A program made the position numbers and the translations under genes. This document shows positions 49,852-58,690 of a DNA stretch of 64,000 bases, piece after piece. Within the stretch, counting starts at the first letter, position 1, and every line of letters begins with the position of its first letter. The notes under the pieces were generated by a model that made no database searches, was not told the origin of the DNA, and worked only from the letters and a program-made list of their open reading frames with translations. The stretch comes from Cyanobium gracile PCC 6307 (GTDB lineage Bacteria; Cyanobacteriota; Cyanobacteriia; PCC-6307; Cyanobiaceae): contig NC_019675.1 of the NCBI RefSeq assembly GCF_000316515.1, positions 3,160,001 through 3,224,000 on the forward strand. The letters are read 5' to 3'.

Positions 49852-51335
49852 GCCGGCGCCGCCAGCCCCAGCACCTCGGCGCTCTCGCTGCGGATCCGCC
49901 GGCAGAGGTCGGCATCGTCGCGGATCGAGGCGCCGTAGGAGGGCAGGATCCGCTTCAGGGTGGCCTGCCAGCCGTCGGGCAGCGTCTCGCGGAAGCAGGA
50001 GTGGAGGATCTCCAGGGCGATCGCCACGGCGGCCGAAGCGCCGGGGGAGGCCCCCAGCACGGCCACCAGGGAGGTGTCGGCGGCATGCACCACCTCGGTG
50101 CCGAACTGGAGCACCCCGCCGCGCCTGGCATCGGCCTTGATGATCTGCACCCGCTGGCCGGCCACCGCCAGGGTCCAGTCGGAGGGGCGGGCGTCGGGAT
50201 AGAAGTCGCGCAGGGCGGCGAAGCGCTGCTCGGCGCTGGCGAACACCTGGCCGATCAGGTACTCGGTCAGGGGCAGGTTGTCCCGCGCCACCGCCAGCAG
50301 CGGCAGGAGATTGCCGGCCCGCAGGGAGCGGGGCCAGTCGCAGAGGGAGCCGCTCTTGAGGAACTTGCTGGAGAAGCCCGCGTAGGGCCCGAACAGGATC
50401 CACTGACGGCCGTCGACAAGGCGCGTGTCGAGGTGGGGCACCGACATCGGCGGTGAGCCGGCGGCGGCCATCCCATAGACCTTGGCGTGGTGGCGGCTGG
50501 CCAGGGCGGGGTCGCCGCAGCGCAGCCACAGGCCGCTGACGGGGAAGCCGCCGTAGCCGCGCCCTTCCGGGATCCCCGATTTCTGCAGCAGGGTGAGGGC
50601 GCCGCCGCCGGCCCCCAGAAACACGGTGCCCGTATCGATCAGCCGGGTCTCCCCGGTGGTCCGGTCGCGGGTCTCCAGGCGCCAGCCACCCTCCGGCCGC
50701 CGCCGCAGCGACTGCACCGCCGTGGAGAACCGCGCCTCAAAGGCCCCGCTGGCCCGCAGGTGATCCAGCAGCTGGCTGGTGAGGGCTCCGAAGTTCACGT
50801 CGGTGCCGGCGGCGATGTGGGTGGCGCCGATCGCCTGGGCGGGATCCCGTCCTTCGATCAGCAGCGGTGCCCACGCCGCCACCTGGGCGTGGTCTTCGCT
50901 GTAGGCCATCCCCGCGTAGCAGTGGTGGGCCGCCATCCGCCGGTGGCGCTCCCGCAGGTAGGCCCGCCGCTCCTCCCCCAGCACGAAGCTCATGTGGGGG
51001 ACGCCCTGGATGAAGGCCCCGGGGGAGCCCAGGGCCCCGTCCCGCACCAGATGGGTCCAGAACTGGCGCGAGAGATCGAAGGCTTCGTTGATGTCGAGCG
51101 CCTTGGCCAGGCTGATCGAGCCGTCCGCCGCCATCGGCGTGTAGTTGAGCTCGCAGTTCCCCGCGTGGCCCGTGCCGGCGTTGTTCCAGGCGCTGGAACT
51201 CTCCTGGGCCTCCCGGGGGAGGCCCTCGACGAGCAGCAGGCTCAGGTCCGGCTGCAGCTGCCGCAGCAGGGTGCCGAGGGTGGCGCCCATGATCCCCGCC
51301 CCGACCAGGGTCACATCGACGGTGGTCAGCGTCAC
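49848..51335 (-). CDS. mqo: Malate:quinone oxidoreductase
   Basis: Peripheral membrane FAD enzyme oxidising malate to oxaloacetate with electrons to the quinone pool. The 495-aa product begins with VTLVGAGIMGATLG (FAD-binding), followed by SSSAWNNAGTGHAGNCELNYTP and GVPHMSFVLG, hallmark blocks of Mqo. Length is typical. The GTG at 51335 yields a proper first beta strand; no nearer ATG exists before it. Divergent from the fibrillin gene across 84 bp. Confidence 0.93.
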   Translation of the reverse strand: MTLTTVDVTLVGAGIMGATLGTLLRQLQPDLSLLLVEGLPREAQESSSAWNNAGTGHAGNCELNYTPMAADGSISLAKALDINEAFDLSRQFWTHLVRDGALGSPGAFIQGVPHMSFVLGEERRAYLRERHRRMAAHHCYAGMAYSEDHAQVAAWAPLLIEGRDPAQAIGATHIAAGTDVNFGALTSQLLDHLRASGAFEARFSTAVQSLRRRPEGGWRLETRDRTTGETRLIDTGTVFLGAGGGALTLLQKSGIPEGRGYGGFPVSGLWLRCGDPALASRHHAKVYGMAAAGSPPMSVPHLDTRLVDGRQWILFGPYAGFSSKFLKSGSLCDWPRSLRAGNLLPLLAVARDNLPLTEYLIGQVFASAEQRFAALRDFYPDARPSDWTLAVAGQRVQIIKADARRGGVLQFGTEVVHAADTSLVAVLGASPGASAAVAIALEILHSCFRETLPDGWQATLKRILPSYGASIRDDADLCRRIRSESAEVLGLAAPA

Positions 51336-51419
51336 GGGGTCAGCGGTGGGGTCGGTTCGGCGAGCGGGCCGGGCGACACGGTATCCGATGGCCGTCGGCG
51401 CCTGGCAGCATGGATCCTG

Positions 51420-52058
51420 ATGCGCCCCGTGCCGCGGGTGAGAGCAGTGACCCAGGCTCCCCCTGCCACCCCCGATGGCCCGGCCGCTGCCGCCGGCGGG
51501 GCCCCGGCCTGCCGCCAGGAACTGCTGAGGTTGCTGCGGGGTGGATCCCCCGGCGCTGCCCCCCCGGCCGCCCGGCGGATCGAGGCCCTGATCGGGCGGC
51601 TGGAACTCCTGCTGCCCGCCGATCTCAGGTCCCAGGCCGCCCAGCTGGCGGGCGTGTGGGAGCTGCGCTGGAGCAGCAGTTCCCAGCCCTATCTGGCGGT
51701 CAGGCCCTGGCTGGAGAATCTGCAACTGCTCGATCCGGCCGGCGGCCGGGCCCTCAACCTGCTGCGGCCGGCCGGGCCCCTCGGGCCCCTGGCGGGGATC
51801 GCTGTGCAGGCCAGCATCGCCGTGGCTTCCGAGGCCCCCCACCAGCGGGTGTCGGTGCGCTTCGAGCGTGGCGGCTGGCGGGGGCCCCGGTTCGGCGATC
51901 AGCGGCTGGAGCTGTTCCGGCAGGTGCGGCAGAGCTTTGCCGCCTGGCTCGATGTCACCGTGCTCGATGACGAGCTGCGGGTGAGCCGCGGCCAGAATGG
52001 CACCCTGTTCGCCCTGGTGCGGAGAGCGGACCTCGAGCTGGCGGCGTTTCTGGACTGA
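51420..52058 (+). CDS. PAP/fibrillin family protein
   Basis: A 212-aa soluble lipocalin-like protein of the plastid-lipid-associated/fibrillin family, associated with lipid and carotenoid bodies or thylakoids in phototrophs. An Ala/Pro-rich N-terminal 35 residues precede the helical RQELLRLLRGG and RRIEALIGRLELL. The domain then has the signature LAGVWELRWSSSSQPYL and the C-terminal LFALVRRADLELAAFLD. A GTG at 51447 is an alternative start. Convergent with xth, 15 bp between stops. Confidence 0.85.
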   Translation: MRPVPRVRAVTQAPPATPDGPAAAAGGAPACRQELLRLLRGGSPGAAPPAARRIEALIGRLELLLPADLRSQAAQLAGVWELRWSSSSQPYLAVRPWLENLQLLDPAGGRALNLLRPAGPLGPLAGIAVQASIAVASEAPHQRVSVRFERGGWRGPRFGDQRLELFRQVRQSFAAWLDVTVLDDELRVSRGQNGTLFALVRRADLELAAFLD

Positions 52059-52073
52059 AGGGCCCGAGCCCCC

Positions 52074-52928
52074 TCACCAGCCCCCGGCGTCGTCCCCCTC
52101 GCCGTCCCCGTCCTGCGCCGGTTCGGGCGGCCAGGCCAGGCGTACCGTCACCGGCGCGTGGTCGCTGGGCTGCTCGTTGCCCCGCTGGTCCCTGTGGATC
52201 ACGCAGCCAATGGCACAGGCCAGCAGCTCCTCGGACAGATAGATGTGGTCGATGCGCCAGCCCATGTCCCGGTCCCAGGCGCCGGTGCGGTAGTCCCACC
52301 AGCTCCAGTGGCCGGCATCCGGTTCGAAGACACGGAACACGTCCTCCAGCCGGTCCCCCAAGGCGTCCCTCAGGGCCTGGCGCTCGGGTTCGCTGGCCAT
52401 GATCCCGCCGCTGAGGCGCTCCGGGTCGTGGATGTCGCGGGCCTCCAGGGCGATGTTGAAGTCCCCCACCATGGCCAGGGGTTCCCCTTGAGCGTCCTGG
52501 GCCTCCAGGTAGCGCCGCAGGCAGGCCAGCCATTCCAGCTTGTAGGGGTACTTCAGAGAGGTCAGGGAAGAGCCGTTGGGCACGTAGAGGTTGAGCACCC
52601 GCACCCCCTCGATCCAGGCGCTGATCACCCGTTTCTGCTCGCCGAGCTCCACGGCGGCCGAATCGCCCGGGAGGAGCGCGGCGAAGCCCACCCGCACATC
52701 CTCGATCGGCTGCCGGCTGAGGATCGCCACGCCGTTGTAGGCCTTCTGGCCGCTGATCACCGCCCGGTAGCCCAGGGCCTCGAAGGCGGCGTGGGGGAAC
52801 AGGTCATCGGCCACCTTGGTCTCCTGCAGGCAGAGCACGTCGGGGGCCTCGGCCTGGAGCCAGGCGCAGACCTGATCGAGCCGGGTGCGCACCGAGTTGA
52901 CGTTCCAGGTGGCGATCCGCAGGGCCAT
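52074..52928 (-). CDS. xth: Exodeoxyribonuclease III (AP endonuclease)
   Basis: Mg-dependent base-excision repair nuclease of the Exo III/APE1 family. The 284-aa product has the catalytic motifs RIATWNVNSVRTRL, LCLQETKVADDLFP, VLNLYVPNG, AMVGDFNIAL and the final PSDHAPVTV. Full length with an acidic tail (DGDGEGDDAGG). The ATG at 52928 lies immediately before the first strand. Divergent from the small exported protein at 53005. Confidence 0.95.
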   Translation of the reverse strand: MALRIATWNVNSVRTRLDQVCAWLQAEAPDVLCLQETKVADDLFPHAAFEALGYRAVISGQKAYNGVAILSRQPIEDVRVGFAALLPGDSAAVELGEQKRVISAWIEGVRVLNLYVPNGSSLTSLKYPYKLEWLACLRRYLEAQDAQGEPLAMVGDFNIALEARDIHDPERLSGGIMASEPERQALRDALGDRLEDVFRVFEPDAGHWSWWDYRTGAWDRDMGWRIDHIYLSEELLACAIGCVIHRDQRGNEQPSDHAPVTVRLAWPPEPAQDGDGEGDDAGGW

Positions 52929-53004
52929 GGCGACGGGACGGGGAACCGGTTGGGGGCCCTTATCATGAAGGCCTTGGTGATTTGACCCTCCGCCGGCAGG
53001 AGCC

Positions 53005-53352
53005 ATGAACCCTTCGTTCTCTCAACGTGTCTGGGCCGTCGGCGCCGGGGCCTTCGCCCTGCTCATGCTCGGCGAGGCCCGCGCCCAGCAGGCCGGCTAC
53101 GGCCAGACCCTGGGTACCAGCATCCAGGAGCGCCAGCTCTACGACTACGGGCCGAGCAAGTCGGGGTCCGGCAGCGGTTCGATCCTCGACAGCACCAATC
53201 CGCTCGACCTGATGAACAAGCTGAAGCGCAGCACCGCCCTCGAGGACGCCACCCCCCCCAGCTCCGCCATCGATCAGGCCCTCAGGGAGTTCGACGCCCA
53301 GGCCCCGAAGCCGGCGCCGGCAGCGTCGGCAGGGCAGCTGAAGGGGATCTGA
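53005..53352 (+). CDS. Small exported hypothetical protein
   Basis: A 115-aa protein with a clear signal peptide (VGAGAFALLMLGEARAQ, cleavage after ARA near residue 27) and a polar Gly/Ser/Pro-rich mature part containing ESQ-free low-complexity SGSGSGS and a short helical segment NPLDLMNKLKRST. I recognise no family. Its last 71 bp overlap the end of the convergent TPR gene. Divergent from xth across 76 bp. Confidence 0.7.
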   Translation: MNPSFSQRVWAVGAGAFALLMLGEARAQQAGYGQTLGTSIQERQLYDYGPSKSGSGSGSILDSTNPLDLMNKLKRSTALEDATPPSSAIDQALREFDAQAPKPAPAASAGQLKGI

Positions 53353-54133
53353 GCGGCTCCAGTCCCCAGCTGGCCGCCAGTTTGTCCAGCCTCGGATCCG
53401 GCTTGTCGGGATCCGGACTGCGCAGCCGTGCCTGGGCCAGGGCCTCCTGGGCCCCCTTGGTATCCCCCTGTTCGTGGCGCAGCATCGCCAAACCCAGCAG
53501 GGGGCGCTGGTCCTGGGGGAACAGGTTGGCCAGCTGCAGGTAGGTGGCCGCCGCCGTTGCCGCCTGATTGCGTTTGAGCTGCAGTTCCGCCAGCAACAGG
53601 CCGATGCCGAGGGCCTCCGGCCTCACGTCGGGTCTGATCGCCATCCCGTAGGCCGCCTTGACGCGGGCCTCGGCGGCGGCGCCACGACCCTGTTCCAGGT
53701 TCAGCAGGCTGAGCAGCTGCAGGCCCTCCACCTGGGTGGGGCGCAGGTTGAGGATCTGGCGCAGCTCCCGTTCGGCGCCGCTGCGGTCGCCCTGGTCCCG
53801 ACGCAGCTCGGCCAGCATCAGCCGCAGGGACCAGCGCTCGGGCTCCCGGTCGGCCATCGGCTCCAGCAGGCCGATGGCCTCCCCCTTTCGGTCCAGGGCG
53901 ACCAGCAGTTCCAGCAGCCGCTGACGGTCGGCCGGGGTGGCCTCATCGGCATCGAGCCGCAGCCGCAGGCGGGTGGCCTCCTTGGTGAGCAGGGTCCGCT
54001 TCGGGTCGGCGCTGGCCTGCGTCGCCGACTGGCGATGACCCAGCCACCAGCCCCCCCCGAGGGCCAGGATCCCGACCAGGCTGACGGCCAGCAGCGACCA
54101 GAGGCCGCTCAGGCTTCGGTTCGGGGAGGGCAT
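53282..54133 (-). CDS. Membrane-anchored tetratricopeptide repeat protein
   Basis: A 283-aa protein with one N-terminal helix (LWSLLAVSLVGILALGGGWWLG) placing the rest outside the cytoplasm or in the lumen, then about four TPR-like repeats (for example the stretch GDRSGAERELRQILNLRPTQVEG and NQAATAAATYLQLANLFPQDQ). TPR arrays bind partner proteins, often assembly factors for photosystems or c-type cytochromes. The ATG at 54133 is used; an in-frame ATG at 54181 would add 16 residues. No specific partner is implied by the neighbours. Confidence 0.82.
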   Translation of the reverse strand: MPSPNRSLSGLWSLLAVSLVGILALGGGWWLGHRQSATQASADPKRTLLTKEATRLRLRLDADEATPADRQRLLELLVALDRKGEAIGLLEPMADREPERWSLRLMLAELRRDQGDRSGAERELRQILNLRPTQVEGLQLLSLLNLEQGRGAAAEARVKAAYGMAIRPDVRPEALGIGLLLAELQLKRNQAATAAATYLQLANLFPQDQRPLLGLAMLRHEQGDTKGAQEALAQARLRSPDPDKPDPRLDKLAASWGLEPLRSPSAALPTLPAPASGPGRRTP

Positions 54134-54250
54134 CCGTTGACGGTGTGGGCTCGGGGTCGCGACCGAGTCTGGCCTGGGCATCGCGCTTCCGCTGCTGCTT
54201 ACATTGACCCGGGCCAGTCCAGGTACCGCCACGGGGTTTTTCCTTCCACC

Positions 54251-54991
54251 ATGCGCCAGCATCCCATTTCCCCGGTCACCGAGCCGCTCCAGTACCGGGC
54301 CATCGGAGTGGTGCGCGGGCTCTACCTGCCGGCCGATCCGGCCCAGCTCACCCGGGGAGTGATCCGCACGGCCGAAGGCACCGAGATCGAAGCGGTGGTG
54401 CTCGGCCGCCTGCTCACCCTGATGCGCCGCCACCTCGACCTGGAGACCCCCCATCTGTGGGTCGTCTACCCCCGCTCCCGGGAGGAGAACCAGCTGCACC
54501 TGCAGATGGTGGGGGTGTGGGAACCCAGCACCCTCTCGACGCCAGGGCCTGACGCCGCGGCGAGCGACGCCGCCGCGAGCGACGTCGATGGGCCCCAGGC
54601 CGATGGGCCCACCGCCGCGGCGCCCCCTGCCGCCGACCAGCTCCCCGAGGGCGACGACTATTTCTCCATCCGCGGCGAGCTGATCTTCACCCGCCCCGAG
54701 ACCGGGGATCTGGTGATCAAGGTGCGCCAGCAGCCCCGCCCCGACGGCAACCGGCCGGTGCCGTTCAAGCTCCAGCTGCGGGGGGAGATACCCCTGGAGC
54801 ACCTGCGCCATTTCGTCGCCCTCGACCTGCGCCGCGAGGGCCAGCAGCTCGCCGTCGAGCGTTTCGAGGTGATCGGCCCGGTGGCCCAGCGGGGCAACCG
54901 CGGCGGCCGGGCCCGTCGCCCCGGGGCTGACAAGGGCGGCCCGGCCAAACCGAAGGGCCATGGGCGGGCCGTGACCCGACAGGGCCGCTGA
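54251..54991 (+). CDS. Hypothetical protein with conserved N-terminal domain and basic tail
   Basis: A 246-aa protein without signal peptide. Residues 1-95 and 135-215 look folded, with YRAIGVVRGLYLPADPAQLTR and an RGELIFTRPETGDLVIKVRQ block. They are joined by an Ala/Asp-rich linker holding two DAAAS repeats. The C-terminal 30 residues are Arg/Gly/Lys-rich and probably bind nucleic acid. I know no function. The ATG at 54251 follows a purine-poor leader, and it is the first gene of a five-gene run reaching fur. Confidence 0.75.
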   Translation: MRQHPISPVTEPLQYRAIGVVRGLYLPADPAQLTRGVIRTAEGTEIEAVVLGRLLTLMRRHLDLETPHLWVVYPRSREENQLHLQMVGVWEPSTLSTPGPDAAASDAAASDVDGPQADGPTAAAPPAADQLPEGDDYFSIRGELIFTRPETGDLVIKVRQQPRPDGNRPVPFKLQLRGEIPLEHLRHFVALDLRREGQQLAVERFEVIGPVAQRGNRGGRARRPGADKGGPAKPKGHGRAVTRQGR

Positions 54992-54992
54992 G

Positions 54993-55634
54993 ATGACCAG
55001 CGGTGCCTTCACGGCCGGGGTCGTGGTGCTGCTGGTCAGTCTGGCCGCTGTGGCTGGCCCCCTCGTCGGACTCTCCCCCTGGTGGATCAGCCTGCTGGTG
55101 GTCCTGGGCCTGGGCTCCCTCACCGTGGACGCCGCCCGCTTCGGTGGACGGGGCGGCCATCTGCTGGCCGAAGCCCTGCCGGGAGGCCAGGGGCGCCTGC
55201 GCCGCATCGCCGTGCACGAGGCCGGCCACGCCCTGGCGGCGGACAGCGACGGCCTGGCGGTGCGGCGGGTGCTGGTGGGCAGCCTGGCCTGTCTGCGGGC
55301 CGGCGTCGACAGCGGCGGCTGCACCGAATTCGCCCTGCCCGACAGCGTGCGGCTCTCCGCCGAGGACCTGCGCCGTTGGAGCCGGGTGCTGCAGGCCGGC
55401 ATGGTGGCCGAGACCCTGGTCTACGGCGACAGCGTCGGCGGCGATGACGACCGGGCCCTGCTGGGCCGTCTCTGGGGCCTCTCCGGCTTCGACGTCGAGA
55501 TGGCCCGGCTGGAGCAGCGCCGGGCGCGCCGGGAGGTGGAGCAGGCCCTGCGGGCGCGCCGCGCCGAGATCGAGGCGGAGGCCGACCGGCTGCTGGCGGC
55601 GGCCCCCCGGTTCGGACGCCGGACCCCTTCATGA
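54993..55634 (+). CDS. FtsH-like M41 peptidase-domain membrane protein lacking the AAA module
   Basis: A 213-aa protein with two N-terminal membrane helices (residues 7-25 and 29-46). The following domain resembles the FtsH peptidase: RRIAVHEAGHALAA (H75, E76, H79 as zinc ligands and base), then GGCTEF and MVAETLVYGDSVGGDDDRALL, which matches the FtsH helix carrying the third ligand (Asp near 151-152). There is no AAA ATPase. It may be an ATP-independent protease or a subunit of another FtsH complex. One base separates it from the upstream gene, and it overlaps larC by 4 nt. Confidence 0.75.
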   Translation: MTSGAFTAGVVVLLVSLAAVAGPLVGLSPWWISLLVVLGLGSLTVDAARFGGRGGHLLAEALPGGQGRLRRIAVHEAGHALAADSDGLAVRRVLVGSLACLRAGVDSGGCTEFALPDSVRLSAEDLRRWSRVLQAGMVAETLVYGDSVGGDDDRALLGRLWGLSGFDVEMARLEQRRARREVEQALRARRAEIEAEADRLLAAAPRFGRRTPS

Positions 55635-56866
55635 CCCTGGCCCTGCTGGATTGCCCCACCGGCCTGGCCGGCAACATGCTGCTGGCGGCCCTGCTGGACC
55701 TCGGGGTGCCCGAGGAGATCATCACGGTGCCCCTGGCCGCCCTGGGGCTGGAGGGCCGCTACCGGCTGCGGATCGAGGAGCGCCGCAGCGCCGGGCTGCG
55801 GGGACTCCACCTGGATGTGGAGTCGCTGGACCCCCAGCCGCACCATCGCCCCTGGGGGGCGTTGCGCGGCCAGCTCCAGGCCGCCCCGCTGGAACCGGCG
55901 CTGCAGCAGAAGGTGCTGGCGGTGTTCGGCTTGCTGGCCGAGGCGGAGGCGGCGGTCCACGGCCATCCCGCCGAGGCTGTGGCGTTCCATGAGGTGGGGG
56001 CGATCGACGCCCTGGTGGACATCGTCGGTGTCTGCGCCGGCCTGCTCCATCTGGGGGTGGAGCAGCTCGTCTGCGGCGTGCCGCCCGCCGGGCACGGCCG
56101 TGTCGTCACCGCCCACGGGGCCCTGCCCCTGCCCGCCCCGGCGGTGCTGGAGATCGCCCGCTCCCGGGGTCTGCCCCTGGGCTCCAGCGAGGGCTTCCCC
56201 GCCGGCGAGCTCACCACCCCCACCGGGATGGCCCTGGCGGCCTGCTGGGCCGACCGTTTCGGCCCCTCCCCCGCGGCCCTGCCGCTGCAGGTGGGGGTTG
56301 GTCTGGGCAGCCGCCAGCTGGATCGGGCCAACCTGCTCCGGCTCACCCTGGCCCGGCCCCTGGGGGAGGCGGGTGCGGAGGGGGCCATCGAGGGGGGCAG
56401 CGAGGGGGGCGAGGTGCGCGAAGCCCTGCTGCACCAGCAGGCCCAGATCGACGACGCCACGGCCGAGGACCTGGCCTACCTGGCCGAGGCCCTGCGCCTC
56501 GAGGGGGCCTTGGAGGTGTTCAGCCAGCCGGTGGCGATGAAGAAGGGACGCACCGGCACCCTGATGACCGCCCTGATGCCCCCGGAGCTGGGGCCCCGGT
56601 TGCGCCGGGTGTGGTGGCGCCATGGCACGACGCTGGGGGTGCGCGAGCAGCTGCAGGACCGCTGGATCCTGCCGCGGCAGAGCGAGACGCTGGCCACCCC
56701 GCTGGGGCCGGTGCGGATCAAGTGGGCCACCCTGCCCGACGGCCGCCGGCGGGCCAAGCCGGAGCACGCCGACCTCGTGGAGCTGGCCGGGCGCCTGGGA
56801 CGCTCGATCGAGGAGGTGCGCGACGAGGTGCGCCGGGCCCTGGCCTCCGGCGGGGAAGCCCCATGA
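55631..56866 (+). CDS. larC: LarC family nickel-insertion protein
   Basis: LarC inserts nickel into the pincer nucleotide cofactor of lactate racemase and relatives. The 411-aa product aligns with the canonical start, LALLDCPTGLAGNMLLAALLDLG replacing the usual SG-SGDM block, and has FHEVGAIDALVDIVG and CGVPPAGHGRVVTAHG. The C-terminal GRTGTLMTALMPPE region carries the second domain in a single frame. LarB, LarE and LarA genes are not adjacent, so the cofactor role in this organism is uncertain. Confidence 0.88.
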   Translation: MTLALLDCPTGLAGNMLLAALLDLGVPEEIITVPLAALGLEGRYRLRIEERRSAGLRGLHLDVESLDPQPHHRPWGALRGQLQAAPLEPALQQKVLAVFGLLAEAEAAVHGHPAEAVAFHEVGAIDALVDIVGVCAGLLHLGVEQLVCGVPPAGHGRVVTAHGALPLPAPAVLEIARSRGLPLGSSEGFPAGELTTPTGMALAACWADRFGPSPAALPLQVGVGLGSRQLDRANLLRLTLARPLGEAGAEGAIEGGSEGGEVREALLHQQAQIDDATAEDLAYLAEALRLEGALEVFSQPVAMKKGRTGTLMTALMPPELGPRLRRVWWRHGTTLGVREQLQDRWILPRQSETLATPLGPVRIKWATLPDGRRRAKPEHADLVELAGRLGRSIEEVRDEVRRALASGGEAP

Positions 56867-57894
56867 GCGCCTGGTCCTCCCGGCTCCTGCGCCTGCGCGG
56901 CCGCCTGCCGGCGCTCCCCGGCGGCCTGCGCCCCTGGATCACCCTGGGCAGCATCGGTTTCGTGATGGCGGCCCTGCTCAGCCACGGTCGCCAGCTGGTG
57001 CAGCTGCGGCTCGATGGCCAGGGCTGGCTGTGGCTGCTGCTGGGGGTCGGTGTGAGCCTGCTGAGCCTGGTGGTGAACGGAGTGGCCTGGGGCGTGGTGC
57101 TGCGCTGGCTGGGGCTGCGGCCCGACTGGGCCGCGGTGGTGGAACTGCACGTGGCCACCAACCTGCGCAAGTTCCTGCCCGGTGGGATCTGGCATCTGGC
57201 CTCGCGGGTGCAGCGGCTGCGCAGCGAGGGCGCGCCCCTGGCCGCCCCGCTCAGCACCACCAGGGCCCTGGTTGCGGTGCTGCTCGATCCCCTGGTGACG
57301 GCGGTGGCGGCCCTGGCGCTGGTGCCCCTCGGCGGCTTTCAGGGCGGGCTGGGCCTGGTGTGCCTGCTGCCCCTGGCCCTGCTGCTGCCCCGCTGGCTCG
57401 ACCCCCTGCTGGTGCGGCTGGAGCGGCGCCGGGCCCGGGACCTGGGCCTGGAGGAGGAACTCGCGCTGGAGACGCCGATGGAGCGGTCCACCTGGCTGCC
57501 GGGCTATCCCTGGCCGCCCCTGCTGGCGCAGATGGCCTTCGTGCTGCTGCGCTTCGCCGGCTTCTGCTGCTGCATCCAGGCGTTCGACCTGCCGCTGGCC
57601 AGCGATGCCGGCGTCTGGCTGGCGGGATTCGCCCTGGCCTGGACCGCCGGCCTGGTGGTGCCGGGGGCGCCGGGGGGCCTGGGGGTGTTCGAGGCGGTGC
57701 TGCTGTTGCGGATGGGGGTGGCCCTGCCGGAGGCCCCGCTGCTGGCGGTGGCCCTCAGCTACCGCCTGATCGTCACGCTCACCGATCTGCTGGGGGCCGC
57801 CCTGGTCAGCCTGGACGGCAGCCTGGCCCGGGGGGCTTCGGCCAGGCGCGCGACGTTGGCCAGCACGCCGACGCCAGACAGCCCTTCTCAATAG
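56863..57894 (+). CDS. UPF0104/LPG-synthase-TM family membrane protein
   Basis: A 343-aa polytopic protein with about eight helices, matching the transmembrane half of lysylphosphatidylglycerol synthases and flippase-like UPF0104 proteins. Signature regions are NLRKFLPGGIWHLASRVQR and VPGAPGGLGVFEAVLL. No MprF aminoacyl-transferase domain is present, so it probably flips or moves a lipid-linked substrate; this is inference. The ATG overlaps the larC stop by 4 nt. fur follows after 32 bp. Confidence 0.82.
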   Translation: MSAWSSRLLRLRGRLPALPGGLRPWITLGSIGFVMAALLSHGRQLVQLRLDGQGWLWLLLGVGVSLLSLVVNGVAWGVVLRWLGLRPDWAAVVELHVATNLRKFLPGGIWHLASRVQRLRSEGAPLAAPLSTTRALVAVLLDPLVTAVAALALVPLGGFQGGLGLVCLLPLALLLPRWLDPLLVRLERRRARDLGLEEELALETPMERSTWLPGYPWPPLLAQMAFVLLRFAGFCCCIQAFDLPLASDAGVWLAGFALAWTAGLVVPGAPGGLGVFEAVLLLRMGVALPEAPLLAVALSYRLIVTLTDLLGAALVSLDGSLARGASARRATLASTPTPDSPSQ

Positions 57895-57926
57895 GCCCTA
57901 GTATTGCGACGGTCTGGGATCGCGTG

Positions 57927-58394
57927 GTGAACACTCCCCCCACCAGCCTGGCCCAGCCCCGCAGCCTGCGCACCACCCTCAACGACCGGGGCCAGCGGCT
58001 CACGCCCCAGCGTCAGCGGGTTCTGGATCTGTTCGAGCGGATCGGCGAGGGCAGCCACCTGAGCGCCGAGGAGGTGCATCTGCGCCTGGTGCGCAGCCAG
58101 GAGCGGGTGTCGCTGGCCACCGTCTACCGCACCCTGCGGCTGCTGAGTTCGATGGGGCTGCTGCAGGAGCTGGAGCTGCCGGAGGGGGGGCGCCGCTTCG
58201 AGCTGGCCGGCGACGCCCACCGCGACCATCACCATCTGGTCTGTGTCCGCTGCGGCCGCACCGAGGAGTTCGAGAGCGGTGCCGTGCTGGCCGCCGGCGA
58301 GGCGGCGGCCGGGGCCTTCGGCTTCCGGCTGCTGGAGTGCGTCCTCAACGTGCGGGCCCTCTGTCCGGCCTGCGCGGCTGAGGAGCAGGGCTGA
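57927..58394 (+). CDS. fur: Fur family metalloregulator
   Basis: Winged-helix repressor using Fe(II), or Zn or peroxide in relatives, as co-factor. The 155-aa product has GQRLTPQRQRVLDLFERI, the recognition helix VSLATVYRTLRLL, the metal site HRDHHHLVCVRCG and the structural zinc pair CPAC near the C-terminus. The GTG at 57927 (preceded by another GTG) is chosen for the start. Location just upstream of an iron-uptake regulator fits Fur, but Zur or PerR cannot be excluded. Last gene of the run from 54251. Confidence 0.9.
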   Translation: MNTPPTSLAQPRSLRTTLNDRGQRLTPQRQRVLDLFERIGEGSHLSAEEVHLRLVRSQERVSLATVYRTLRLLSSMGLLQELELPEGGRRFELAGDAHRDHHHLVCVRCGRTEEFESGAVLAAGEAAAGAFGFRLLECVLNVRALCPACAAEEQG

Positions 58395-58634
58395 GGGGCG
58401 CGCGGGGGCCGAGCAGCGGCAGTTGCAGCTGCTGATCGGCCCAGTGGGCCGCCAGGGCCGCCAGCAGGCTGGACCGGTCGCCACGGATGCGGAGCATGGG
58501 GGCTGAAGCGATGGGATCGCTCCAGGCTGCAGACGCTCGGCGCCGCAGCCGCCGTTTCGGGCACCGCCCCGGGCATCGATGGCGACGGGCGTGGGTGCCC
58601 GGGGCCCGCCCCGCTTCGCAATCACCAGCTGCTA

Positions 58635-58690
58635 TTGAGAATCGCTTGCAAAAGTGACGGTGGGTCCTCTAGGTTGAGAGCCGTTCGCAA
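58635..58690 (+). promoter_or_regulatory. Tandem Fur-box-like sites overlapping a promoter for the IdiB-like gene
   Basis: Two related 17-bp sites, TTGAGAATCGCTTGCAA at 58635 and TTGAGAGCCGTTCGCAA at 58674, resemble Fur boxes of the TGAGAATnATTTGCA type and match each other at 13 positions. A -35-like TTGCAA lies at 58646-58651 inside the first site, and a -10-like TAGGTT at 58670-58675 touches the second with 18-bp spacing. Fur bound to both would block RNA polymerase. The rest of the 58395-58711 gap shows nothing coding. Confidence 0.65.

Noticed and set aside
53282-55402. Minus-strand frame of 706 codons
   Set aside because: Only 53282-54133 has TPR repeats and a membrane anchor; the upstream part is antisense to two plus-strand genes.
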